Of a stretch of 64,000 nucleotides of DNA, positions 46,123 through 53,680 are shown in pieces. Each line of letters opens with the position of its first letter. Positions within the stretch are counted from its first letter, which is position 1. The stretch lies in the NCBI RefSeq assembly GCF_000330885.1, contig NC_020062.1, positions 752,374 through 816,373 on the forward strand. The letters are read 5' to 3'. The position numbers were made by a program, and so were the translations under genes. The notes under the pieces were generated by a model. It was not told the DNA's origin. It did not search any database and worked only from the letters and a program-made list of their open reading frames with translations. The DNA comes from Rhizobium tropici CIAT 899 (GTDB lineage Bacteria; Pseudomonadota; Alphaproteobacteria; Rhizobiales; Rhizobiaceae).

Positions 46123-46659
46123 TTAATGCTCAAGCATATAGCAGCACTGGACGATGGTTTCGCGGCGCGCTCGCGAAGAAAGCTCTCTGTTGCCGACTGG
46201 CCTAAAGCCCAGTTTGGTCAGCACCCGTCCCGAGGCGGGGTTGTCGGATGCGTGACCGGATTCGAGCCTGGACAAGCCGACCACCTGGAAGGCAAAGCCG
46301 ATCAGTGCTCGCGCTGCCTCGAAGGCATAGCCCTTTCCCCAGGCTTGCCTTTCCAGCCAATAGCCAAGGCTGCCCTCGCTCCCGGTAATGCCATCGACGT
46401 CGACGATGCCGATCATTCTTTCCTCTTGTTCGATGGCGAAACGATAGGCGGAGCCTTCGGCCCATTCGCGCCCATGGCTGGAAAACCAATCTCTGATATC
46501 GCTTTCGTCCGGAGGGTATGAGGCGTTGCTCAGCATACGTGTCACGGCCCAGTCGCTCTGGATTTCGAATGCGCGTGTAGCGTCGATGGCCGACGTAGGG
46601 CGCAAGCGGAGGCGTGCCGTCTCGATGGAAGAGCGCTGGATTGATTTCGCTGTCATCAT
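46123..46659 (-). CDS. GNAT acetyltransferase, RimJ/RimL type
   Basis: The 178-residue protein has the GNAT fold: IETARLRLRP opening, GIVDVDGITGSEGSLGYWLERQAWGKGYAFEAARALIGFAF containing the acetyl-CoA loop (QxxGxG/A-like QAWGKGYAFEA) and ASDNPASGRVLTKLGFRPVG. Such enzymes acetylate protein N-termini, amino acids or antibiotics. Two ATGs occur at 46659 and 46656. Its substrate cannot be told. It is convergent with mrpG. Confidence 0.88.
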   Translation of the reverse strand: MMTAKSIQRSSIETARLRLRPTSAIDATRAFEIQSDWAVTRMLSNASYPPDESDIRDWFSSHGREWAEGSAYRFAIEQEERMIGIVDVDGITGSEGSLGYWLERQAWGKGYAFEAARALIGFAFQVVGLSRLESGHASDNPASGRVLTKLGFRPVGNRELSSRARRETIVQCCYMLEH

Positions 46660-47529
46660 AGAAGTGTCTTGCCGGTAGAAAGATGGCGATGTGCGGTGAG
46701 GGCTCCTGAGTTTACTATCTCTGCGCGAGGTGATGATGGGAAGCAATTTTGTTAGGCTGCCGTTTTTTAGTCTTAGCCAATATATTGCCGCAATGGGCGC
46801 GCAAAAGCGCCGCCTCTTGCGGGCCTGGCCTGCGGGAATGTGGGACCGGCCGTGAGAGCGTTCCGTTTACGAGGGGCGAACCCCCTTTCGCGGTCCGGTC
46901 CTTTATCGCCGCGTCTTCCCGCAGATCCCCGCCGACCGCTGAAGCCGTGCGCATAGTCTTCGTTGAGGCAGCGTGACGGCGCTGCCGGTACGCGTCCATG
47001 ACGTCTTCGTCGATGGTTTCCAGATCGCCTGCTCAATCATATCCGCATTGAAGATGCGGCCTATGAACATGATAGCTTCGATAAAGATGCTGCAACAAAG
47101 TTCTTGTTCGATCGGTATGGCGACCTGACGAATGTAGTCGCATCGATGAACACCTATGAATTTGCCGGACAACAAAATAGCGGTCAGCGCTAGCTGCTAT
47201 CAATAAATTGTCGATACGCCATAAGTTTTATATTGTCGCGGGTTACTTCGAAGCGAGTATGCGCAGCAGCACGAGGGTGTCGAAGTTCCAGATCGGAACG
47301 AGAGCGGCCTGTCCTAGCGAAGGAAAAGATAAGAAATTTGCGCTTCGGGGTCGAAAAGGCGGCAATAGGACGGCCAAAATGGCGATTCGCTCCGCAATAA
47401 TAACGGATTATGTTGCCATTATACATCTATCCTTTACATATATGCGGGCATCCCTGTGGAGGAGCTCCGTCAGCTTTTTTGAAGCGATGGCGGCGTGACA
47501 AGGAACGCTAACCTGAAGAGATCGGATCA
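46660..47529. other. Gene-poor stretch of 870 bases
   Basis: No intact gene is recognised. One coding-like remnant is at 47002-47193. The rest, including the plus-strand frame 46749-46976 and AT-rich sequence at 47194-47529, has no motif or good ribosome site. The last 340 bases are AT-rich and probably promoter of the gene at 47530. The stretch has the look of decayed DNA rather than of a mobile element; no terminal repeats were seen. Confidence 0.5.
47002..47193 (+). pseudogene. Coding-like fragment without a start (about 63 codons)
   Basis: The frame opens after TGA at 46999-47001 and closes with TAG at 47191-47193. It reads as a soluble protein tail (NHIRIEDAAYEHDSFDKDA, FLFDRYGDLTNVVASMNT, EFAGQQ), with biased codons like those of real genes, but it has no start codon before the internal Met. 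An upstream frame (VHDVFVDGFQ) could join it through a one-base shift near 47020, so this looks like the 3' end of a frame-shifted or truncated gene. I do not recognise the family. Confidence 0.4.
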
Positions 47530-48111
47530 ATGGCAAACTTTCTTGAGAAATGGACTTCCAAAAAGGCTGACAAGCCGAAGGCTGGTGCGCGGAACGTGGT
47601 TGATACATTTCGTGCAAGAGTAGCGGAGCAGAAGGCATATCTGGAGGAGTACGAGCGCGACGCGGCTGGTTTCAGGAAGTGGCGCTCCACCTGGTTCCAG
47701 CGCGTTCCAGGCGGATATGGTGTAACGGTCGGTCGTGACTCGATCAATGCCGGCCGCGGCTTGAGCTATGTCGTCGTCGATACCATCAAGGACGTGGCTG
47801 AGTTTCTCGATGATCTCGCCTATCATGCGGAACACGATGTTGGTTTCCAGCAGGCTCTCGAGCAGAACCGCCAGCGTCGTGTCGCACTTCTGAACGCGGC
47901 AAAGACGGGAGGCAAGGCAACAACGTCCAAAGCGAAAGCCAAGGCAAAGCCCGCAGCGGCAAAACCGGCCGCCGCCAAGCCTGCTGCCGCCAAGGCGTCG
48001 ACGAGAGCTCCCCGGGCAAAGGCTGCTGCGGCAGCTCCCGCACCGGCTGCCGCAGAAGCGGCAAAGCCGAAGCGCACTCGCAGGACGAAGGCCGCCAGCG
48101 CGGCAGAATAA
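47530..48111 (+). CDS. Hypothetical protein with Ala/Lys/Pro-rich tail (193 aa)
   Basis: The N-terminal 120 residues are soluble and helical (TFRARVAEQKAYLEEYERDAAGFRKW, RSTWFQRVPGGYGVTVGRDS, VVDTIKDVAEFLDDLAYHAEHD). The C-terminal 70 residues are a low-complexity basic tail with AKPAA repeats (residues 136-193), resembling histone H1 and bacterial nucleoid-protein tails. A weak ribosome site (AAGAGATCGG) lies before the ATG. It is followed by a strong terminator, so it is an independent unit. Possible roles include nucleoid or RNA binding; this is inference from composition only. Confidence 0.75.
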   Translation: MANFLEKWTSKKADKPKAGARNVVDTFRARVAEQKAYLEEYERDAAGFRKWRSTWFQRVPGGYGVTVGRDSINAGRGLSYVVVDTIKDVAEFLDDLAYHAEHDVGFQQALEQNRQRRVALLNAAKTGGKATTSKAKAKAKPAAAKPAAAKPAAAKASTRAPRAKAAAAAPAPAAAEAAKPKRTRRTKAASAAE

Positions 48112-48118
48112 AGCTGAA

Positions 48119-48148
48119 GAAGCCCGCCTCGCGCGGGCTTCATTTTGT
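48119..48148 (+). terminator. Rho-independent terminator
   Basis: GAAGCCCGC (48119-48127) pairs with GCGGGCTTC (48133-48141) around the loop CTCGC and is followed by ATTTTGTC. It starts seven bases after the stop codon of the 193-aa gene. Confidence 0.85.
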
Positions 48149-48517
48149 CTTCCTTCTGCATGGAGGATTATGCGTCAGTTGAGGTGAGACGCAGCATCCA
48201 GCAGCATCTATGTTGCAGATGCCGTCTCACGGACAGGAAAGAATACTCGGATCGCGATAGGCATAGTTGGCGCTTCGGTCTCTATCGCATGAGTGGATCG
48301 ATGAAATTTCCATCATGTGTGCGGTCATTCAAAAGCCATAAAACTGGTGAGGCTTGGAACGGCAAGATGGATCGGCATGATCCAATAGCCGTTGCTTGAT
48401 ATGTTCGTGAGGCATCAGCCTGCATCACCGCATATCCCCGTATGCAGCGCGCTCATCCATAAGGACCTGAATGAGAGGGTTCGCCGTAACCAAAGCAGAT
48501 CTGCGAGGTTCAATGCG
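48149..48517. other. Intergenic stretch with a structured hairpin
   Basis: About 370 bases separate the terminator from the glycosyltransferase start. The only notable structure is the hairpin at 48184-48230. The open frame leading to 48518 starts at 48392 but has no good ribosome site and a non-protein-like N-terminus. Confidence 0.5.
48184..48230. repeat. Two-part inverted repeat (GTGAGACG ... CGTCTCAC)
   Basis: GTGAGACG (48184-48191) is complementary to CGTCTCAC (48223-48230). Inside, GCATCT (48204-48209) pairs with AGATGC (48217-48222) around seven bases. The second stem stacks directly on the 3' arm of the first, with a 12-base bulge on the 5' side. It could be an RNA element, a decayed terminator or a small-RNA part. 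Confidence 0.5.
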
Positions 48518-49582
48518 ATGCATTCCATCCAAGACCGCGTTCCCGTCTCTATCGTCATTGCGAACTATAACTACGCACATTTTCTGAGGCGCAGTATCGA
48601 TAGCGCGTTGGAACAGGATTACGATGAAGCTGAAGTCATCGTCGTCGATGATGCATCGACCGATGCGACGGCTGATGTTATCGCCTCCTATGGCTCTCGA
48701 ATAAAGACATGTCTGCGTGAGATGAACGGTGGACATGCTGCCGCATTCAACACAGGCTTCGCATCCAGCCACGGCGAGATCGTGCTGTTTCTCGATGCGG
48801 ATGATTATCTCTATCCGAATGCAGTATCGGAAGTTGTCGAAGCCTGGGAGGACAGGACAGCACAGGTGCAGTTCAGACTGCATATCGTTGATGAGCAAAT
48901 GCAGGTGAAGGATGTATTCCCGCCTGTCGAATTGCCCTTCGATTCCGGCGACGTCACTCCGGAGCTGCTGCGGAAAGGCCGCTATCAGACGACGGTCACC
49001 AGCGGTTTGGCATTCAAGCGTTCGGTGCTGGACAAGGTCATGCCGGTGCCCGAGCCGGAGTTTCGGCAGGGAGCGGATGGATATCTTGCCACGGTTGCGC
49101 CGCTTCATGGTGAGGTAACATCCATCGAAGATTGCCTCGGCGCCTATCGTATTCATGGTGCAAATCATTCTGTCTTCGCCGAAAAGCTCGGACAGCGCGC
49201 GCGCTGGCGGATAAAACATGATTTCCGCCGGCTGGAGGCCCTGTCGGATCAGGCAAGCGAGATCGGACTGAACATGCGTGACGATGCCGGCCTCCACGAT
49301 CCCGTCCATCTGGAAGAGCGTCTGGCATCGCTTTGCATCGACAGGGACCAGCATCCCGTCGCGAATGATTCCAGACTCTCCCTAGCCGCGGCCGGCGCGG
49401 CTGCCAGTCTCAAGATGAATGCGTCGCGAAAGCGCCGGCTGATGCTGGCCGGATGGTTTCTTTCCGTCGGTGTTCTGCCCAGGGATATGGCAAGGACTAT
49501 TCTGTCATGGAAGCTCGTTGCCTCATCGAGGCCTCGGTTCCTTTTGCGTCTCTCGAAGACCATAAGACATGCGATGGGATAG
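48518..49582 (+). CDS. Family 2 glycosyltransferase
   Basis: The 354-residue protein begins VSIVIANYNYAHFLRRSIDSALEQDYDEAEVIVVDDASTD, the GT-A Rossmann start with the sugar-nucleotide Asp pair, and has the DxD-like LFLDADDYL near residue 95. It also has GADGYLATVAP, matching the acceptor side. The start at 48518 is chosen over 48392 because GAGG precedes it and the added N-terminus looks non-coding. It has no signal or strong membrane segment. It transfers a sugar to a lipid, polysaccharide or protein, but there is no polysaccharide cluster nearby. Its substrate is unknown. Confidence 0.88.
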   Translation: MHSIQDRVPVSIVIANYNYAHFLRRSIDSALEQDYDEAEVIVVDDASTDATADVIASYGSRIKTCLREMNGGHAAAFNTGFASSHGEIVLFLDADDYLYPNAVSEVVEAWEDRTAQVQFRLHIVDEQMQVKDVFPPVELPFDSGDVTPELLRKGRYQTTVTSGLAFKRSVLDKVMPVPEPEFRQGADGYLATVAPLHGEVTSIEDCLGAYRIHGANHSVFAEKLGQRARWRIKHDFRRLEALSDQASEIGLNMRDDAGLHDPVHLEERLASLCIDRDQHPVANDSRLSLAAAGAAASLKMNASRKRRLMLAGWFLSVGVLPRDMARTILSWKLVASSRPRFLLRLSKTIRHAMG

Positions 49583-49631
49583 CTGCATACAGGAGACCTG
49601 GAGCCCCTCGCGCGAAAGAATGGCATTGATC

Positions 49632-50888
49632 CTATTCGGCCTTGCCTGACTTACGCGACGGCCCCATCAAAGCGTCGATCACGTCTTGATGGTGGAGGTT
49701 TCTGCCATGGCGGCTGTCGGCCGCAAGCTGCATCAATCCGGAAAAGGCACTCCTGGCGGAAGGTTTCTTGCCCTCGCCGCGGAGATATGCGGTCAGGAGG
49801 CGATAATTGGCATTCGTCTTGATCTCCAGCGGATTGCCGGCGCCGATCTTCTTCAGCGGCCACCAGGACCAGCCGATACCGTTCTTCTCCTGCAAGGCCA
49901 CTGCGCGGGCATACCAGTCATTGTTGTTCTCGCCGGATTCACCGTTCCAGAGCGGCATGTCATATTGTTCGCGCAGCTTCAGGAAGGGTTCGATCGATTC
50001 CTGCGTCGTCGGCGTCCAGTATTTGTGGAAGCTGAGCGTCGTGTTGCGGTCATCGATCGGCAGCACGCCGGCATAATTGTTGCCCCAGCAATTGCCCTCA
50101 ATAATAAGCATGTGGTTGGTGTCGATCGCGCGGATGGCGCGGATGGTGCGCTGATAGATGTCACGCAGTGGCCGGTTTTCGGTCTCGCGGCAGCCGCCTT
50201 TGTCTTTTTTGTCCTGAAAGCCCCAGTTCGGCTCGTTGAGCAGGTCGTAACCCGCGATTGTCGGCTCGTCCCTATAGCGACGGGCGATCTCGCTCCACAG
50301 CGCGATCATTATTGCCTGGTTCTCATCGCTGTGCCAGAGCGAGGACTTGTCCGGATCGCGGTCGGAAATGGCGATGTCGTGACCCTGGCCGCCGGGTGCC
50401 GCATGTAGATCGAGGATCAAATACATGTCGTTGGCTCTCAGCCAGCGGATCAGTGCATCGACCCGCCGAAAGCCCTCTTCGTTCCAGACAATGCTTTTTG
50501 ACGTGCTGTTGCCTTTGATGAAGAGCCGCCAGTGCATCGGCAGGCGCACGCTGTTGAAGCCCCATTTGGCCATTGCGTCGATATCGGTTTTCGTCACGGC
50601 ATTATCGAGCCAGGATCGATAGAATTGCTCGGTCCTTTTCTCGCCGATGATTTCGGAAATGCGGCGGCGAATGATGTGCTGCGCCTTCAGATTGGCAAGC
50701 CCCATCATGTAGCCTTCCTGCACCATCCAGCCGCCGAGGCCGAGACCGCGCAGGATCAGCGGATTGCCCTTGCCGTCGACGATCTGCTGATGATCGGCGC
50801 GAACGAATCCCTCGGCATGTGCCGGCGGCGCAAATGACCCCAGACAAATAATAGACAGGCTGGCGAGCAACAGCAGAAAATGCCTCAT
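49632..50888 (-). CDS. Secreted GH5 glycosidase (cellulase/endoglucanase-type)
   Basis: The 418-residue protein has a Sec signal (residues 1-25, cut near AHAEG) and a GH5 catalytic domain. DLLNEPNWG (acid/base Glu219) and PLWNGESGEN (nucleophile Glu317) are in the expected order, and RLPMHWRLF and LDLHAAPGGQ are typical GH5 blocks. It hydrolyses a beta-glycan in the periplasm or outside the cell. The frame continues to 51398, but the ATG at 50888 gives the signal peptide. In rhizobia, cellulase-like enzymes contribute to polysaccharide turnover or root entry, but the substrate here is not shown. Confidence 0.92.
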   Translation of the reverse strand: MRHFLLLLASLSIICLGSFAPPAHAEGFVRADHQQIVDGKGNPLILRGLGLGGWMVQEGYMMGLANLKAQHIIRRRISEIIGEKRTEQFYRSWLDNAVTKTDIDAMAKWGFNSVRLPMHWRLFIKGNSTSKSIVWNEEGFRRVDALIRWLRANDMYLILDLHAAPGGQGHDIAISDRDPDKSSLWHSDENQAIMIALWSEIARRYRDEPTIAGYDLLNEPNWGFQDKKDKGGCRETENRPLRDIYQRTIRAIRAIDTNHMLIIEGNCWGNNYAGVLPIDDRNTTLSFHKYWTPTTQESIEPFLKLREQYDMPLWNGESGENNNDWYARAVALQEKNGIGWSWWPLKKIGAGNPLEIKTNANYRLLTAYLRGEGKKPSARSAFSGLMQLAADSRHGRNLHHQDVIDALMGPSRKSGKAE

Positions 50889-50964
50889 GAATCCCAACTC
50901 GCGTGAAACTTTGGCGCCATGTGGGCAAGGTAGCGCGCCGAGGGCCAAAGTCTCGTGACAACAT

Positions 50965-51447
50965 CTACGCCGGTCGCTCCAATGGTGCGCCGAAGATGAT
51001 CTCCTGATAGGCAGCAAGCAGGGCAGGTTCCTCAATGGAGCCGTGATGGTGAAGCTGACGCCAGACGCCGTCGATCCGGGTGAACCAGCGTGTCGTGCGA
51101 ATGCGAAGCTCGATACTCCTGTCGGCCGTGACGCAACGTCCCCTCTCACGCCCGACGAACAGGTGCCAGTCATCGCCGCCCTGGCTGCTAAAATCGTGGA
51201 ATGCGACCTGGACTTTCGCCTTTCCACCAAACAGCTTCGCATAGCCCTCGCGGATCGACGGCCATCCGCGCCGAATGCCTCCGATCGGATTGTCCATGCT
51301 TGGCTTGTCGCCATCGGCCCAGTTGGCAGCGAGTGCTTCCAGGTCGCCGGCATTGAAGGCGCGATAAAAGCCGATGAGCGCATCAAGGGCGCCGCCATCG
51401 CCCAACATGTTTTCGCGGCCGGTAATCTCGGTCAAGTGTTCTGTCAT
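50965..51447 (-). CDS. SnoaL-like/NTF2-fold protein
   Basis: The 160-residue protein has an alpha+beta-barrel pattern (DALIGFYRAFNAGDLEALAANWADGDKPSMDNPIGG, then TRWFTRIDGVWRQLHHHGS), as in SnoaL-type isomerases and ketosteroid-isomerase relatives. It binds a small hydrophobic ligand. The ATG at 51447, eight bases after AGGAGA, is preferred to a TTG six bases upstream. It follows the MFS gene by 17 bases and is probably co-transcribed, with the LysR gene divergent. Confidence 0.8.
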   Translation of the reverse strand: MTEHLTEITGRENMLGDGGALDALIGFYRAFNAGDLEALAANWADGDKPSMDNPIGGIRRGWPSIREGYAKLFGGKAKVQVAFHDFSSQGGDDWHLFVGRERGRCVTADRSIELRIRTTRWFTRIDGVWRQLHHHGSIEEPALLAAYQEIIFGAPLERPA

Positions 51448-51464
51448 GTCCAATTCTCCTGCTG

Positions 51465-52703
51465 TTATGAATCATGATCCTGGGCGTGTTTCTGCGGAGT
51501 GCGGATAAACACCGCGACAGAGAGGTCGATCGCCAAAGCGAGAACCATTGCACCGGCTCCGACAAAGAAGAGCACGCCGTAGTTTCCGCCGGTTCGGGCA
51601 AAGACGAAGGAAAGTCCGTAGGCGGCTGCCGCCTGAAACAGGGCGAAGAATACGGTTGCCAGGCTCCAGGCGACTTTCTGTTGTGCCGGATGGTGTGGAA
51701 GCAGTTCTGCGATCCTTCCGAGCATTAGGGGAACCGTGCCGGTTACGAAGGCGCCGACGATCAGGCTCGAGGCAATAAGCCACGCCTGCCCGAGGCCAGA
51801 GGCGGGAATGGCGACCGCGACTGCCTCGAGAAGAAAGGCGAACCGCAGTGCTGCGGCGAAATCCGTGCGATCCGCGAGATGGCCGGCGAGAATCGGGCCG
51901 ATGGTGGCGCCGAGGCCAAACAGCACCCAGTATTCCGCGCCGACCTGCAAGCCCTCTCCCAATCCGCGGGCAACGAAATCCACGAGGAAGATCATGTGCG
52001 GAACCCAGCCGGCGGCATTCAGTGCATATTCGATGTAGAGCGCACGCAGCGTCCAGCGTTTCGGGACATGCGTGGCATTATGGCTTGTGGCGGTGTGGCC
52101 GACGACATCGCGCGGCCATCCGGACCAGGCAATGATCGTGAGCAGCAGCGATAGGGCGCCGAGGCCAAGCCATGTTTCGCGCAGCCCCTGTTGCAGCAGC
52201 AGGGGAACCAATGTGCCCGATAGTGCGACGCCAGCACCGATGCCCATGAAGATTATACCGCTGGCAAGCCCTCGGCGAGACGGTGCGATCAGCGGCAGGA
52301 CGGTCGGCGCCGCGAGTACCATCAGGGCGCCACCGGCAAGGCCGGCTGCGAAACGCCATGCGAAGAACCATAGAAAGCTGACAGGAAAGGCGCAGGCAAA
52401 GAAGGCTGCCGTTGCGGCAAGCATCATGATCCTGAGCGTCAGGACAGTGGAGGCACGCGCGGCGATCGTCCGCCCGAGCAATGCGCCGACCAGATAACCG
52501 GAAAGATTTGCGGCGCCGAGATAGGCGGCAGCCGAGGCTTCGAACCAGTGGGCATCGACGATGGCAGGCAGAAGCGGCGTATAGGCGAAGCGCGCAAGGC
52601 CGATGCCGATCAGGCAAGCACAGAATGCCGACAGGATGGCACGCCATGCCATCCGGGCATTCTGATGGTTCCGGTCGGTTTCATGCGCGGTAGTGTCGGT
52701 CAT
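51465..52703 (-). CDS. MFS transporter, YbfB/YjiJ family
   Basis: The 412-residue protein has twelve hydrophobic segments and IGLARFAYTPLLPAI near residue 34, the YbfB-type first segment. The loop SRRGLASGIIFMGIGAGVALSGTLVPLLL is also typical. It probably moves a small organic molecule, substrate unknown. It is divergent from the LysR gene, and two LysR-type boxes lie in the intergenic region. It leads an operon with the SnoaL-like gene. Confidence 0.9.
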   Translation of the reverse strand: MTDTTAHETDRNHQNARMAWRAILSAFCACLIGIGLARFAYTPLLPAIVDAHWFEASAAAYLGAANLSGYLVGALLGRTIAARASTVLTLRIMMLAATAAFFACAFPVSFLWFFAWRFAAGLAGGALMVLAAPTVLPLIAPSRRGLASGIIFMGIGAGVALSGTLVPLLLQQGLRETWLGLGALSLLLTIIAWSGWPRDVVGHTATSHNATHVPKRWTLRALYIEYALNAAGWVPHMIFLVDFVARGLGEGLQVGAEYWVLFGLGATIGPILAGHLADRTDFAAALRFAFLLEAVAVAIPASGLGQAWLIASSLIVGAFVTGTVPLMLGRIAELLPHHPAQQKVAWSLATVFFALFQAAAAYGLSFVFARTGGNYGVLFFVGAGAMVLALAIDLSVAVFIRTPQKHAQDHDS

Positions 52704-52752
52704 GGGAACTCTCTCAGCGATCTGTGCTTGAGAGAATACGCCGCGCGTTATA

Positions 52753-52800
52753 TCATAAAAACTGAATTATTATGAGAGCAGTTATCTCAATTGGAGATAA
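52753..52800. promoter_or_regulatory. Two LysR-type operator candidates
   Basis: TCATAA (52753-52758) and TTATGA (52770-52775) form an inverted repeat with an 11-base spacer. TTATCTC-AATTG-GAGATAA (52782-52800) contains the 15-mer ATC-TCAATTGGA-GAT with the T-N11-A rule of LysR boxes. Both lie immediately before the LysR start at 52808, fitting autorepression and control of the divergent MFS gene. Confidence 0.6.
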
Positions 52801-52807
52801 GGCAAAG

Positions 52808-53680
52808 ATGGACGTATCCGATCTCAGGGTTTTCGAAGCGGTATCGCGGCACGGCAGCATGAACCGGGCGGCACAGGAGCTGCACACGGTTCAATCGAAT
52901 GTGACGGCGCGCATCCGGGCGCTGGAAGAGGAGCTGGGCGTCAGCCTGTTCCAGCGGCATGCAAGGGGCGTATCGACCACGCCGGCGGGACAACGAATTC
53001 TGCCATTTGTCGGTCGCATCACCAGGCTTCTGGCCGATGCCCGCACCGCCGCCAAGGATGATGGTGAGCCGGGCGGGACGCTTTCACTCGGCAGCCTGGA
53101 AACAACCACGGCGCTGCGATTGTCGCCGCTTCTCGGCCAATTCGCCAAGACCTATCCACAGGTACGTCTTGTCGTGACAACAGGTACGACCCGCCGGCTG
53201 ATCGACGATGTCGTTTCATGCCGGGTCGAGGGTGCCTTCGTGGCGGGTCCCGTCAACCACCCCGATCTCGATCATGAGGTGATCTTTCAGGAAGAGCTTG
53301 TCCTCGTTACAACACCTGCCATTCGTAGAGTGGAAGATCTGGCCGGCATTGTCGATCTGAAGACTATCGTCTTCCAGATCGGATGTTCTTATCGGCAGCG
53401 GCTGGAGTCGCTTCTTGCCGATATGGGTATCGTCACGTCGAAGCCGCTGGAATTCGGTTCTCTCGACACGATCATAAGCTGCGTGTCGGCCGGCGTCGGC
53501 ATCACTCTTCTGCCGAGAGGCGTCGTCGCTGCTGCTGTCCGGGAGGACAGGGTTGCAATCCACGAGCTCTCGCCGGAACGGTCGCTGGTGGATACGCTCT
53601 TCGTACGCCGATCGGACGCCTATACGACGAGCGCCATGACCGCGCTTCTCGATATGCTCGGTTCGACGCGTACGGCCTAG
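52808..53680 (+). CDS. LysR-family regulator
   Basis: The 290-residue protein has the LysR HTH (LRVFEAVSRHGSMNRAAQELHTVQSNVTARIRALEEELGVSLFQR, about residues 6-51), then a periplasmic-binding-type effector domain (LSPLLGQFAKTYPQVRLVVTTGTTRRL). The ATG at 52808 is chosen; the upstream ATG at 52772 lies inside operator-like repeats. It is divergent from the YbfB-type MFS and overlaps the M14 gene's 3' end by four bases. The effector is unknown. Confidence 0.92.
   Translation: MDVSDLRVFEAVSRHGSMNRAAQELHTVQSNVTARIRALEEELGVSLFQRHARGVSTTPAGQRILPFVGRITRLLADARTAAKDDGEPGGTLSLGSLETTTALRLSPLLGQFAKTYPQVRLVVTTGTTRRLIDDVVSCRVEGAFVAGPVNHPDLDHEVIFQEELVLVTTPAIRRVEDLAGIVDLKTIVFQIGCSYRQRLESLLADMGIVTSKPLEFGSLDTIISCVSAGVGITLLPRGVVAAAVREDRVAIHELSPERSLVDTLFVRRSDAYTTSAMTALLDMLGSTRTA

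Noticed and set aside
46749..46976. 75-codon plus-strand frame in the gene-poor region
   Set aside because: No ribosome site, no motif, and a Ser/Arg-rich composition typical of random GC-rich frames.
47930..48090. Repeated GC-rich codons in the AKPAA tail as possible CRISPR or tandem array
   Set aside because: The repeats encode an in-frame low-complexity tail, have no spacers, and no cas genes are nearby.
50889..51398. Upstream extension of the GH5 frame
   Set aside because: The start at 50888 creates a clear signal peptide; the extension is antisense-like sequence inside the SnoaL-like gene region.
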